Positions 33,311 to 44,816 of a stretch of 64,000 bases of DNA are shown here, piece after piece. How positions within the stretch are numbered: position 1 is the first letter of the stretch; the number at the start of each line of letters is the position of its first letter. The notes under the pieces were generated by a model. The model ran no database searches. It worked only from the letters and a program-made list of their open reading frames with translations, and was not told the DNA's origin. Both the position numbers and the translations under genes were made by a program. Origin of the DNA: Ischnura elegans (lineage: Eukaryota; Arthropoda; Insecta; Odonata; Coenagrionidae); NCBI RefSeq assembly GCF_921293095.1, contig NC_060250.1:114090629-114154628 (forward strand), read 5' to 3'.

Positions 33311-36147
33311 GAATGATGCATAGTGGACTAAATTTCACGTTGCAAGTGACTCAACCCTCCGTGCATGGGCGGTGTCACGTGCCCAACATGTTCACGAGTC
33401 CACCAGTTCGATCACGAACGGAGACGACCCTTTCTGTTTCCGTAGGCGTGCTGGCGAGCACGTATATTTTCGCGTGCGCGGTTAATTGGGCGTCTCCGCG
33501 TAATTTGGTTCAAGCCCTGTGATCAACGAGGAATGCGGGGGCAACGACATCAGGGAGGATTATCCCCATTAAAGGTTTCTCGGAACTTATTCAAAAGTTC
33601 CCTCCATAAGCGCCATCCATATCCAACGTAGCATCCAGTCGAGTAACAAAGTTCTCTTTCCAAGGTTCGTGATAAAAAAATGAAACTTCATTACTCCTCC
33701 CGGTAATTATTATGTTCAGGGACCATAAGATGGTGTTACGTATCCTCTTACAATTATTATTAAAATTGGTTGCAATGAAATGGAGTAAATATAGGATGGA
33801 GTAAGTAGAATAAGTAAATGTGTAAGAGAAGAAATACGTCACTGTGAAAAGGTTAGTGGATTGGAGAGAGGAAAAGAGAACTGCATCAAACCAATCATAG
33901 AATTGTTGACTCTTACTGATGATGCAATAAAAGGATCCTTAATCCACAGATCATCTTGTGAAGGCATTCAGGCGTAACCTTCGATTACTTTCTGTTAATC
34001 CTTTATATCCATAGTCCTCACGGTGAATGAAATGAACATACAATATGAAAAAAATAGTTGAAAATTTACTTCTTTCGATCTGTCTAAAACAGACGGAGGG
34101 TAAAATTTCCAACAGTTATATGCGCAGTCTTTCAAGTAGTGTGCAAAGCCAAATATATTCAAAACCGCTTCTTATTTTGAAAATACTGGCGAAAACTAAA
34201 AGTGACGAGGCAAATTCACATTTCGACCTTTAAATATATTGCACCAAAAAGTGATTTTAAAAAATAAAGAGATATTTAAAAAACTTCTAACGGCTATTGT
34301 TGAAGAAAAAACGAAATATATACAGCAGGTTCAAATTAATTAACAAGCCGAAAAGAGCATTCATCAAACGTAGCCACACAACTTTAAAATAGTTACAAGC
34401 ACCGAAAAGCCTTCAACCTATTTTCAAGGCCGGCAATGGCTGTTGGATTAAATTTTCACTGATTCTATGTCATTCGGATCGAAATTTCATGAATATGTTC
34501 AAGTCATAGAAATTTCATGAGCAATAAAAAGAAATTTTTCTCTAATGAACCCAAGGAGGATGTTAGAAATGACACTACCATATTTATTGAATGCCAGAGT
34601 TAAGTTTATTCATAAAAAGTAAATGCCATTCGCTCGGATTTTCAGATCACAAATTGAAACTATAAAATGTAATTCGTATCATATGCTTGGGCAGGAACGA
34701 TTCCCGTTTCCCGATGAAGGGCTAAATTTATGATCTTGATTTGATGTCATTCTTTTTAAAAAGCAAATAATCAGTAATTAACATGTAACGGGAGTTGAAT
34801 GATAGATATTGACAGGGAAAAAATAAAAATCGTTATCCATCAAATAACTACTTTGTAAACGTGAAGAAACCACTGAAATTTATTTTGAAAACATGGTCTT
34901 TAACGCCATTTCGATGAAGAAAGTTGTTATAACGCACTAAAATACCTCTGTGCAGCAATAAATATACAAGCAAGTGGGCACAGCCGACTAAAACTACAAA
35001 ATATATAAATAACGTACAATGTGGCCCAAAGGTTGGATTTGATCCTTCTAGCCTGAATGAATGATAATCGCCCATCTACGGCTGAGTCTGAGGACCTCTT
35101 TAACCCCAACTATCCACACCAACCTCCGGATTGAATCTCTGATTAAGTTAACTTTGGAATTCTTAGTATTAAAATGCAAAAATTAGGCCAAAAGTCAAAC
35201 ACAAAAATAAAATTGAAATTACCATAAATTATCATATCATACATGACTTACACGTGGTGTAGGTATCGTTTGACACATGAACGCGAAAAGATATTACAAC
35301 GGCCGTTTCGTATCATAAATTCCACGTAATGCAGTCTTGCTACGCATTCGACCCTGTTAAACTAAGCTCAGGCTCTGGGTTTTGGCCTTCAAACAAAACA
35401 ATTGATGCAAAAAAATTTTATTTGATTAGAGAGCATTGATATTTGAATGACACTTCAGATGATTATTAATAGGCGAAGTAATGATAGTCAATATTTAAAT
35501 AAACCACTTACTAGGCGCTCTTAGAGGCGACGCATAATACATAAACCTCTGCACCCCCTCAAGATAACGAGACGCTCTTAGTTTTTCCATTATCTCATCT
35601 GTCAATCAATTGTAGTGTACCATGATATTGGTTTGGAATGACTTTGGTTAATAGATCCTTTATGAGACTAATCGAATCGCACAAGTACAGCTGAAATAGC
35701 CGCGTATTTCTATTACCTCAGTTAAAACCATGTATGATTCAGCCAAGATGGCCTCGCGCAGAAATTGAGATTGACCTCCCTTCGCATTAGGTGGCAGCAT
35801 TTTGAAGGAATCACAGACGGCAGTCATTGAGAGGACATACCTATACTATTGTGGGAGTAATGCCAACACGTAATGCGATAGTATCTAATCGTTAAATCCA
35901 CGCCGACTTTGAACACTTCCACACGTTGAATTTCATTTCATTTGTTTTATCGTCAAATTCTGTGAGATATGACCGAGACACTCGATAGTTCTACGGCCGA
36001 TTATATGTGTACAGCAAAATCATGTATTCCCTTGTTTTTCAGAATTCGTCTTCTCTTATAAATTTGGCATCCAGAAATTCATTATTTAAGAGTTAAAATT
36101 CACTCCATTATCCCATCTCAGTTTTAGCAAAACTTAGAAACAGAATT
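33311..36147. other. Non-coding stretch downstream of the adenosine receptor gene
   Basis: AT-rich, no gene recognised. The 3' end of the minus-strand receptor transcript should lie in the right part of this interval or just beyond it; I could not single out a polyadenylation signal. Confidence 0.35.
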
Positions 36148-36212
36148 CTCCAAGGGTTCATGGCGCACAGTTCTGGGGAATGCTCCAAGGGTTCATGGCG
36201 CACAGTTCTGGG
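36148..36212 (+). repeat. Two-copy 35-bp tandem duplication
   Basis: CTCCAAGGGTTCATGGCGCA...CAGTTCTGGG occurs at 36148 and again, identical over 30 bases, at 36183. The identity implies a recent local duplication. It is about 340 bases beyond the receptor stop codon, so it may lie in the 3' UTR. Confidence 0.85.
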
Positions 36213-36545
36213 TTTTGTGAGAAAATTCGTGAAAATGGGAGTATTTTGACGTGAGCGAGCTTTATCGAACTTGTCTTTTCTGGTGTTGTTGGCTCCTAAT
36301 ATGTAGGGGGTGGGGTATTCGTTATTTAACAGTTAATTCAACAAACAAGAACACACAAATTTCTGTCTTGGTTGGAGATAAAACATGTCTTGCGTGGGCA
36401 ACAGGTCCTGTAAGGTGAGTATTTTCGACACCCTACATTATAATATGAATTATCCATGATCTTTCACTCGTTTACGACCAGTGTCATTTGAATTTCACAG
36501 ACTCGCTGAACAGCCCTCAGTCACATAAATGTCGTTTCCTATTTC

Positions 36546-37676
36546 TCACCACGCCACTGAATCGCCCTCCACCAACTGTAGCGCTCCGTTCGCGGGCGAA
36601 CAATCTTTGTAACCATTGCACTTCTCCTGCACATCACCACTGACGGTCCTCAGCGTAACCATGCCCTCTACCGCGATCTCCTCTCCCTGATCCGACATGA
36701 CCCTCTCCTCTTCTATGACCTCTTCCAATACGCCTTCCACCTCGCAATTGTTCTCTTCCACCACAGTCTGCTCCTCATCTTCTATCGTTCCAGGACCCTC
36801 CAAGCCACCAACCGAGTGTCCTGAGACTTTCTGCAAGACCAGGCCTTCCTCCCCGTCCGACTCCGGGTCATCGTCCGGTTCTCCAGAAGAGTAAGCGGCC
36901 CGGACTACCACGTCCGATGCTTCGGGACAGGACGCCGCCGAAGTCCTCGGCCTCTTTGATACCCTCTTCTTCAGGGCCTCTGAGGTTCCCTCGGACATGA
37001 CCCTCTGGAGTGCAGGGGGAGAGGACATCCTCCTTGGGCTCTGAGGGGACGCATCACAGGGTAACTGGTCCCTCAGGGCCTCCGGGGAAAGGGCTTCTGG
37101 GTATCCGGCAGCGGCGACCAGGCAGCGAGTCGAGCTGACGGCCGCGACGGATATGTGCGGCATGATCTCCGGTTGCTGGGGCTTGGGCGAAGGGACGTTC
37201 TGCCTGTTGGCCAGGCCGGGGACGGTCTTTCGCCCGTCGTTCCCGGCCCTGATCGCGGCCGGCGCCGAGGCGGCGTGCGTGATTCCGGGTCCGTCCTCGT
37301 TGAGGTGCAGGAACTTGTGCCTCTGCATCCGTCGCCGCTTGGCTCCGCCGAAGATGGCCCGGAGCGCGGCCCTGAAGTCCCGCAGGTGGTAGGCGTAGAG
37401 GAGCGGGTTCAGCGCCGAGTTGAGGTGGGAGAGGATAATACAGAAGTCCGTCAGAGCACCTTCGACGGAGCAGGCGGGACAGAAGGCCTTGACGCAGTTG
37501 ATGGTGTAGAGTGGAATCCAGCAGAGGATGAAGAAGAGCACGATGATGGCCAGGTTTTGCGTAGCCTTGACCTCCCTCCGCTGCGCCGCACCCAGCATCC
37601 GTAGCATGGTGCCGCTCCCCTCGCGACCGGCTGGGTTGCTACGAGGACCCGCGTCCATGGTCACCATCTGCCGCAA
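36546..37676 (-). CDS. AdoR: Adenosine receptor-like GPCR, terminal exon (ICL3, TM6, TM7, C-tail)
   Basis: Adenosine receptors are class A GPCRs of the plasma membrane that couple extracellular adenosine to G proteins. This 376-codon exon opens in phase 0 after acceptor CTCATTCACAG (LRQMVTMDAG...) and ends at 36546. TM6 is ATQNLAIIVLFFILCWIPLY with the CWxP toggle motif, followed by TINC...FCPAC; TM7 is ILSHLNSALNPLLYAYHLRD with NPxxY. INC, SHxNSxxNPxxYAY and REVKATQNLAIIV closely follow the vertebrate A2-type pattern. After TM7 comes a basic stretch (FGGAKRRRMQRHK), then a ~260-residue polar tail with an acidic section (EPDDDPESDGEEG). A long tail is known for insect AdoR. A long antisense open frame here is a composition artefact. 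Confidence 0.93.
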   Translation of the reverse strand: MRQMVTMDAGPRSNPAGREGSGTMLRMLGAAQRREVKATQNLAIIVLFFILCWIPLYTINCVKAFCPACSVEGALTDFCIILSHLNSALNPLLYAYHLRDFRAALRAIFGGAKRRRMQRHKFLHLNEDGPGITHAASAPAAIRAGNDGRKTVPGLANRQNVPSPKPQQPEIMPHISVAAVSSTRCLVAAAGYPEALSPEALRDQLPCDASPQSPRRMSSPPALQRVMSEGTSEALKKRVSKRPRTSAASCPEASDVVVRAAYSSGEPDDDPESDGEEGLVLQKVSGHSVGGLEGPGTIEDEEQTVVEENNCEVEGVLEEVIEEERVMSDQGEEIAVEGMVTLRTVSGDVQEKCNGYKDCSPANGALQLVEGDSVAW

Positions 37677-40600
37677 CTGTGAATGAGAGGAATACAAGTC
37701 AATCGTGACGCAATATTTGCAGAGTCATTGCTCTTGTGGCGAGATTTCATCACGGCCCAGCGTTCCGTCACTTCAATTCATGATTTACCATTTGCGCTAA
37801 GTATCATGATATTTAGAACTGCATTGAGCAATCAGCGTCAGATTAAGAGCATGTGGTTTTTTTCACTAAATTCACAGGTTCCATAAAGTTATTGCCAATA
37901 TCAAGGCTATGATGCAATAAATACCTTGATAATCGAAAATAAATGCTCAGGTCTGTGTCGGTTGAATTACAATTAGGAAGAAATGCTGAGTTTCACAACA
38001 TCTGAGAATCACAACAAAGTAGAAATTCGTAAATTTTTTGACAATGATTACCATGTGTTTCCACAATTTACGGCCTTAAAATTTCTATGGAGTATATGGA
38101 TTCAGTAGCTGTAGAAAATAATTCAATGCTTTAATTTGAAGTTTTATACAGAACGAATGAGGGTAAATCACACTTTTGTACACACAAGCCATGATTTTGT
38201 GAATTTCTTACATTTAAGGTAGGAGGAGGAGTACCTCTTCGTGGACCACATCTCAGCGCGAAAAATTTTAGTTTTGAGATGTCCTAAGGCTTCACTGGTA
38301 TTGATTCCGTGTTCTTAAAACCAGCGTTTGCCAGACGCCCAACCTAGCAGGTTACCGAACTCCCAAAATATGAAACATAATAGAATGAATTATAGAAATC
38401 AGAATGTATAGCTGTGAATATCAAAGATTGAGTAGCAACGTTTTCGTACGAAACATTATTCTTTCTTACATTCGTATCAGAAACTAAACTTAAAATTCAG
38501 GGCTTTGGAGTCAATATTCACTTCCCTTTACAGTTAATTCAGGAGAAGCTTTCCAGAGTGCAATCCAGTTTCCGCTGAAAATAATGTTTGGCCCTTAACA
38601 AAATGCGTAGGAACTTAGGCATGCCACAAAAACAAAAGAATCGTGTGAAGATCAAGAGTCACGAATCATTATTTACTGTATCAAGGATAAATAAGAATTA
38701 AACTGTCAATCAATTGACCCATCCATGATAAAATATAAACAAACTGTACCCCCTCCCACTACTCTCACGTCACTTCCGTATACCCCCATCTCCTGCCTTG
38801 GCCCTAGGCCCCCTAGGCATAAATACATGAGAGAATGACTGTGTCATCACCTTGAAAACGACGTACAATGTCGAAAGCATGGTCGATAGTGGAGTTATTT
38901 TTTAAAGCGTGGAAATTACTATTTGTGGTTTATATTTTGTCGTGGGTATATCGTATTTACACCAAGTAAAGCCTGAAACGCTATCATAAATTGATCCATC
39001 TTTTTTTTTTTTTTTAAAAAAAAGACCATTCAACTTAAAGAAAAGCAATAGGAGTACTAGCTTTCATGAAAATAAAATCCCTAAAGGGGAAAAGTGACTC
39101 CCTGAAAGGCTAGAACTATGTATTAACGAGGCCGCTGAACCCAAACGAAAGGCAATCCATTTGACGGCGCTGATGACAACATGGAATTACTCCGAAAGAG
39201 AGCGGACAACTGACAATTACCGCTTTATCTGACGCTGCAGTGACGCCATCGCTTGACACCCACGCGCAATAGGCTTCTACTCCTCCATTGTAGACTCTTT
39301 AAAACTGAGGCATCCCTATCGGAAGTTTTTTTTTTAGATCAACCCTACCACCTGTCAAAATCTTTCGGCGCCACGACAATGCGGTGTGCTTTTCGTGTCC
39401 CTTGGATAAGCCTTGAAAATTGGCTCTAATGATGTGGTTTCCATAATCAGGGTTCATCCGGGCCCGATTGTCGTAAGGATTTCGCTTCCGGGCTTGCGCA
39501 GCAACAAAACAACTGACCGCCGCGAGGCGCAGACGTCAAGACAGCACTCGTTGTGGAAGAGGTTAAGGAGAACCAACCGCGTTATTCAACTCTTTCACTG
39601 AATTTTAAGTAGGTGATGGATATTGAGATACCATGACCAGGGTACTGAAAGTTACTTTCAATCCAATTCCCTCCCAAAATACGAGTATTATTTTGCGAAG
39701 TAAATGCTACATATGGAGTATGTTTCTCAATGGAAACGAGGCTTGGCTATTACCTACAGGGAAAGAATAAGTGTTAATCTGCCAAGAAATATAAAAAAGG
39801 GTGCTAAGGCTAAGGCTTACATTAGCCTCGTCTTGCAAAGCTAACATTGTAAGCTAAGCATCCATTCGCTTCCCTTTATGTGATGCAAAGAAAATCGGGA
39901 AAGACACTGTCCATTGTTCCCACTTTAATTGGCATTTAGTTTTACTTTTCTGCTGGTATTTTAACAGGAGACCTGGTTAACGAACAAATATCACCTTTCA
40001 ATATTTATTTAACAACATGTGTTTTCGATACCCTTTGCGTAAAATACTATCTTACGCTAAAAACATTTAAAATCAAGGGTCTCTTTTAGAATTTTTCAAG
40101 TAATAGCTAATATTTTTATCGCCCGCGGTCCCCCAATTTTCTTAATGACTAAACTTGCGCCACACATCCTTCCTGTGGGTGACCCTAATTTCATGGGTTA
40201 ACTTCAAAATGGAGGTTAAGAATCGTGTTAAATATTCCCTCGTTATTATCAGATATCGTTATATATGTGAATGAGTTAATGAAGGGTTTGACCCTCAACA
40301 ATGATACACTCATCATCCTCTTCATTCACCCCGTTGCGTTTCTAAGAATAGCCAACACTGCCCGCCATCTCACGCTCTGCCGTCGACTCCATTCCAGTGA
40401 CGTCAGAGGAAGATGGCGGCCATTCGCTCCATTATCTCTATACCCGCGTCAAATGCGGCTCCGTGCGTCGACGTGCCCTTTCGTGCGTACGTAAGCCTGT
40501 TGCGTGAGCCGGTCCGTGACATTCGTGAAAGGGCATCGTGTCCTGAATGGACGATGACGAAAGCGGCACAATCCTTTGGAGACCACGTCGTTGTGGTGAC

Positions 40601-40892
40601 CAGATGCAGATTTACGGACTGCAAGCGGAGGTATGGAAATATTTTTGGAAAATCGGGTACACAGTAATGTTCGAAAGAGTAATGATCCAAGCTCCTGGCT
40701 AAATATGGAAGAAACATAAAAGTCTGGGGTTTCTTGGATGTGAATTTTGAACTCGTCACGATGATATTGCTGCCATAGACAAATGACTGCAATTGGAAGG
40801 AAACTAACAATGTCGATGAAAGGTTGTCCGTGAAATGATAGAAAATATTGGTAGAAGGAAAAATCAATTCTACTATCAAGTACGGTGAAAAC

Positions 40893-41543
40893 CAGGGATG
40901 GCAAGTGAAACGAAACGTTTCGTATCGAAACGGAGGGAAACAAAAATACGAGGCCCAGGTTTAGTTTCGTTCCCGCACGAAATTAAAATCACCAAGGAGC
41001 TTTGTTTCGACCCGGGAGGATCCCAGGAACGAAACTGAATTAATCAGAACTCCGCTGCTCATAGCTAAGTTTCGAACCCAGGAGTTGAGTGGTGGGGGTT
41101 AAGAGGGAATAGTTTCGACCCATTACGTTTGACATACGTGTAGACGGATTAAAACATCGATCTTAAAAATGGAATGGCCAGTTTGCGATCACCGTTCTCC
41201 TGTTAGCGGTAAAAATATGAGTGCCCCATGCATCTAATGGCGGTAGGCCGAACCTCTACGTCTTTCAACCATACTTCGTACTCTGTGTGTGGGTCGAAAC
41301 TAAACTGTTCGAAGGTGAAGCACGTGGTCCCACCGGTGCGAAACATTATCTACGTTTCGTTTCGTCATAGAGTTTGTTTAGTTTCGACCCGAAGTAGTTT
41401 CGACTCCGATTTAGTTTCGACGCTGAGTTTAGCTCCCAGGGTTTTAATCCATTTCGTTTCGTTTCTGAATTTCGCTCCTGGGAACGAAAACATGGAAATT
41501 TTACAGGTTTTAATTTTCGTTTAGTTTCTATTGCCAACCCCCG
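40893..41543. mobile_element. hAT-like MITE, full length, in receptor intron
   Basis: The ends are CAGGGATGGCAAGTGAAACG and GTTTCTATTGCCAACCCCCG, an imperfect inverted repeat. Flanks GTGAAAAC (40885-40892) and GTAAAAAC (41544-41551) form an 8-bp duplication with one mismatch. The interior is built of GTTTCGA/TCGAAAC words in both orientations, so subterminal regions are largely self-complementary. No transposase. Confidence 0.75.
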
Positions 41544-42549
41544 GTAAAAACTCGATAGAAACAAATGAAAAAGGTGATAGGGTTGGGAAAAACCATAAGT
41601 TAGTTTCAACTGCCCAAAAATCGCAAATCTGAACAAAATATCCTTGGTATTACGTAATCATATTATATTTCATCCGGATTTTTTATTACAAAAACTTGAT
41701 AAAGTTCACGATACATGGTAAAATAATCATAATTAAAAATATAAGAATGATAACTTAATCCATACTTAGGGTTACAAAATACAATAAACTACGTGAAGCC
41801 GCATTTTCAATACTTTTATTTAAACTTTTCGTAACGAAATCGGTGTAATTTGCTCTTGAACCATTTTTTTCTCTATGTTTCGTAATTAATAGCCAAAACT
41901 CTACCATGCTCAAAATTAAATATAAAGCACTTACTTATGTGTAGATGATTAAACAGTTAGCAACTGGCATTTTATTGGTTGGAAATATTCTCAGAGTTTG
42001 CCGCTTGAAGTTAAATTCAACCACTTAAGCAGTTACGTAGCCCTGAGAATCGATTTGCGTCACAAGGGCATTCAAATTTGTCCCTCCATTCGAGGGTCCA
42101 TCGTATGGGGGAGAGAACGAACCATTGGATGCGTTTGAAATAAGCCTCCGTTTCAACATCTAGATTTACGTCATCATTCGACGAAATCATCGCTGCTATA
42201 TGATCTCCGTCATGGATTCATCGCGAACAAGTCTATTGCATCAGAAAATTCGCATCATAATTGGGATTACATCTCTTTAATACTTTATTTCGTGTATTAC
42301 ATTGTGCATTCCCTAATTCCCACTTTTTTCCAAACTTAAGTGACGAACCCTTTCGAGAGATAGCTGCATGACGCAATGTGAAATGTGGCAGCATCATCCG
42401 CTTGTCAGTGATTCGCCCTCTTTTTTGTACGGACGCCTTTCCGTTCCTGCTTCTCACGATGCCTCATGAATGTTCCTATTGTGGCCAGAAAATTTAACCA
42501 TTAAAACCAAATGCTACTTCTAATTAACATAAAAAATATATACATTTTC

Positions 42550-42930
42550 AGCTCTATGCAGGAAACTGGAGGCATTTGAGATGTGGGTTGGCGAAGAATG
42601 GAGAAGGTAAAGTGGACGGAGAGGAGGAGAAACGACGAAGTGCTGGAAAAGGTGGGTGAGGAGAGGCATCTTTAGATGAGATAGAACGTGGAGACAAAAG
42701 GTATGGATGGAGCGAGTATTTAGCGGGTATGGGATGTTGTAAAAGGTGTTAGAGGATAGAATGTTTGGTAAACGAGGGAAATGAAGGAAGAAAATAGGAT
42801 TTTAAGATAGATTGAAAGGGAGTAGGCCTTACAGTGCTGGAAGGAAAGGGAGGCTCCCAGATTACTTCTCTAGTGCTACATGGAAACAAACCTTAATCGG
42901 TACAATACTATAATATTAATAATAATGATA
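42550..42930 (+). pseudogene. Non-LTR retrotransposon 3' end remnant
   Basis: Translation includes KLEAFEMWV and then MEKVKWTERRRNDEVLEKVG with one frame change. The same domain and 3' UTR (GGGAGGCTCCCAGATTACTT) occur inverted at 48255-48940, and the tail is TAATATTAATAATAATGATAAT. A dead 5'-truncated copy. Confidence 0.75.
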
Positions 42931-44149
42931 ATATAATAAAGATAATGTCCACATTTTTATTATGAGAAATATTGAAATTTGGTTTCGCTCAGAAGGAGCT
43001 CTTGGTTAGAAAGGGTTAAGCGTGATCAAAAGACGTTGCCTTGCTAATGTTGCAGATAGGTGTGCCATCCGGCTTGTAGTCGGCTTCGATTGAGTCAAAC
43101 GTCAGCAAGGGACCAGTGCGAAATCCAGGAGACTCTTGCTAACCTGATATTTATCATGAATATCTCATAGAGTCATTAACAAGGTCTACAAATTCTCTGA
43201 GAAATTAGAAGGATCGTGTAGCGCAAATGCCCAGCTAATGGAGAGAGCATCTACCCCTGAGATGCAATTAAATTGGCTTGAGATACTGCAGAAGAAAAAC
43301 GTTCTCGAAATTCAAGGTGTGCCACAGAACAATAGGGGCGATTGAGGCGAGCTTATTATTAGCCTTGCCTCTGCACCGGAGGTAGAAATCACATCCAGTG
43401 ACACTGAAAGTTGCTTCAGACTAAAACCTAGCCATTCATCCCGCAAACCCTGACCTGACTAAGTCGACTGCCACATGCATCGATCATGTGTATATTAGAT
43501 TCTACATCGAATTTATATTCGAATTTTACGGCAACGTATAACATTTGGGCATCACTGATCATTCCATAACTGGGCTAATAATTTCGCGCAGTAATTACAA
43601 TGCCATAATTAAACAAAAAGGCAGAAAAATGATATACACATTACAATTTACATTGATTCCTTCAGGAAAATGTGAATAACAAACATTGGGAGCCCTTATA
43701 TAGAGATTTAATTGATTTTTAAGCACTATTCTTAATGGAACTGCAGCAAAAAATAAATGTAAGTTCTGGATGATTCTTCGTTAAAACATTCACGGGTGCT
43801 CGTTATGGTAGTTAAAAACGTTTGGTACTATGTCTCTGCGTCATTTTTGAGAGGCCCCAAAGTTTCCTGACCGATGCTGGTCGCTTAATTAAGGGAATCT
43901 GATGAGGAAGGAAATTTTATTCCTATTTAAACCGTACTTGGCAACCCGTAAAAATAAAAACAACCACTTCAGCAACCGACTCAACCACCTCACGCTCCTA
44001 TCCCTTACCCCCTGATACAAATACCCTATAAATACGGTTAAAATTTCCTGCCTCACCAGATTCCCATGATAAAGCGACCAGCATCGGCCAGGAAACGTTG
44101 GGGCCTGCCAAAAATTGACGCGGTGACTTACAAGGGAAGTCCGCCCAGA
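42931..44149. other. Intronic stretch, nothing recognised
   Basis: AT-rich intronic DNA of the receptor gene with no exon-like conserved sequence or delimited repeat. Confidence 0.35.
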
Positions 44150-44525
44150 TGTCTCAAAGTGTCACCGCCAGATCTCATTCAAATTTTGTTAGGTGATAGG
44201 ACATGGATGTGGTGTAGTTTCATCCACCAACGCTCAATACCTTTCGAGATATTAGCGATGGAAAGTACCAGGAAATCACCTACGTTTATGAAACCTACAT
44301 CACAAGGATACGGCGTCAGTGCTCTTCATCCTAGCAACAGATCATAAGGGGCCATTATTGAAATGTGTATGTTGCATAAATTTAGGCGCTTTCTTGGTAA
44401 TTTCTGTCGCTAATATCTCGAAAAGTATTGAACCTTGGCAACTGAAACTAAAACCACACTCTATGGATATCCATTTCCTATCACCTATCAAAATTCGAAC
44501 GAGATCTGATGGTGACACTTGAGTG
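44150..44525. repeat. Foldback (arms ~150 bp) next to a splice donor in the receptor intron
   Basis: The left arm contains AAGTGTCACCGCCAGATCTC, TTAGGTGATAGGACATGGAT and TTTCGAGATATTAGCGA. The right arm has their complements in reverse order (TCGCTAATATCTCGAAAAG, ATCCATTTCCTATCACCTA, GAGATCTGATGGTGACACTT). The unpaired centre is about 60 bases. Mismatches suggest an old insertion. It lies 85 bases into the intron from the donor at 44610. Confidence 0.75.
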
Positions 44526-44610
44526 ACTTTCCACGTTAGCCCAAAAACTTTTTAACTAGCACGACAGGTCTAGATGAGTTTACAATCAGGCTATAGGAAG
44601 AGTGGGTTAC

Positions 44611-44816
44611 CTGTCTGAGGACGACCCTGTAGATGTGTGCGTAGAAGGCGGCGAGGATGAGCGCTGGAACGATGATGGTAGCGAAGTAGAGGAACACGAG
44701 GTAGTTATAGTCCATGACTTCGGTGAAGCGACACCTCTGCTGCGGGCCCGCGTTCCAGCCGAGCAGGGGCAGGAAGCCGACGAAAGTGCCCGCCACCCAG
44801 CACACGCATATGATGC
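44611..44816 (-). CDS. AdoR: Adenosine receptor-like GPCR, internal exon (TM4, ECL2, TM5)
   Basis: The 206-nt exon follows acceptor TGCTTTTACAG (phase 1) and ends at CAG|GTAACC (phase 0). It encodes (G)IICVCWVAGTFVGFLPLLGW as TM4, a loop with RCRFTEVMDYNYLVF, and TM5 FATIIVPALILAAFY with HIYRVVLRQ. IxxICWxxxxxxGxxPxxGWN, the CxF...V..xYxVY loop (Cys for the TM3 disulphide; Phe and Glu in the ligand-contact stretch) and VPxxxxxxxYxxIxxxxRRQ follow the vertebrate A1/A2 receptors. The 5' border falls in the second intracellular loop, the position of the conserved intron in vertebrate ADORA genes. No convincing TM1-TM3 exon was found between here and 64000. Confidence 0.93.

Larger units (their letters stand above)
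37677..44610 (-). other. Intron of the adenosine receptor-like gene
   Basis: A 6.9-kb intron with donor CAG|GTAACC at 44610 and acceptor TTCACAG at 37677, phase 0, falling in the third intracellular loop (VLRQ/LRQM). It contains a hAT-like element, a non-LTR 3' fragment and a foldback near the donor. Between 37,700 and 40,890 no gene was recognised; a T/A homopolymer pair lies at 39,000-39,025. Confidence 0.85.

Noticed and set aside
37155..37604. 149-residue plus-strand open frame opposite the receptor exon
   Set aside because: It is antisense to TM6/TM7 and the C-tail; high G+C makes stop codons rare on both strands.
40403..40943. Two minus-strand open frames of ~160 residues
   Set aside because: They overlap each other in different frames, lie in an intron near a hAT element, and show no conserved motif.
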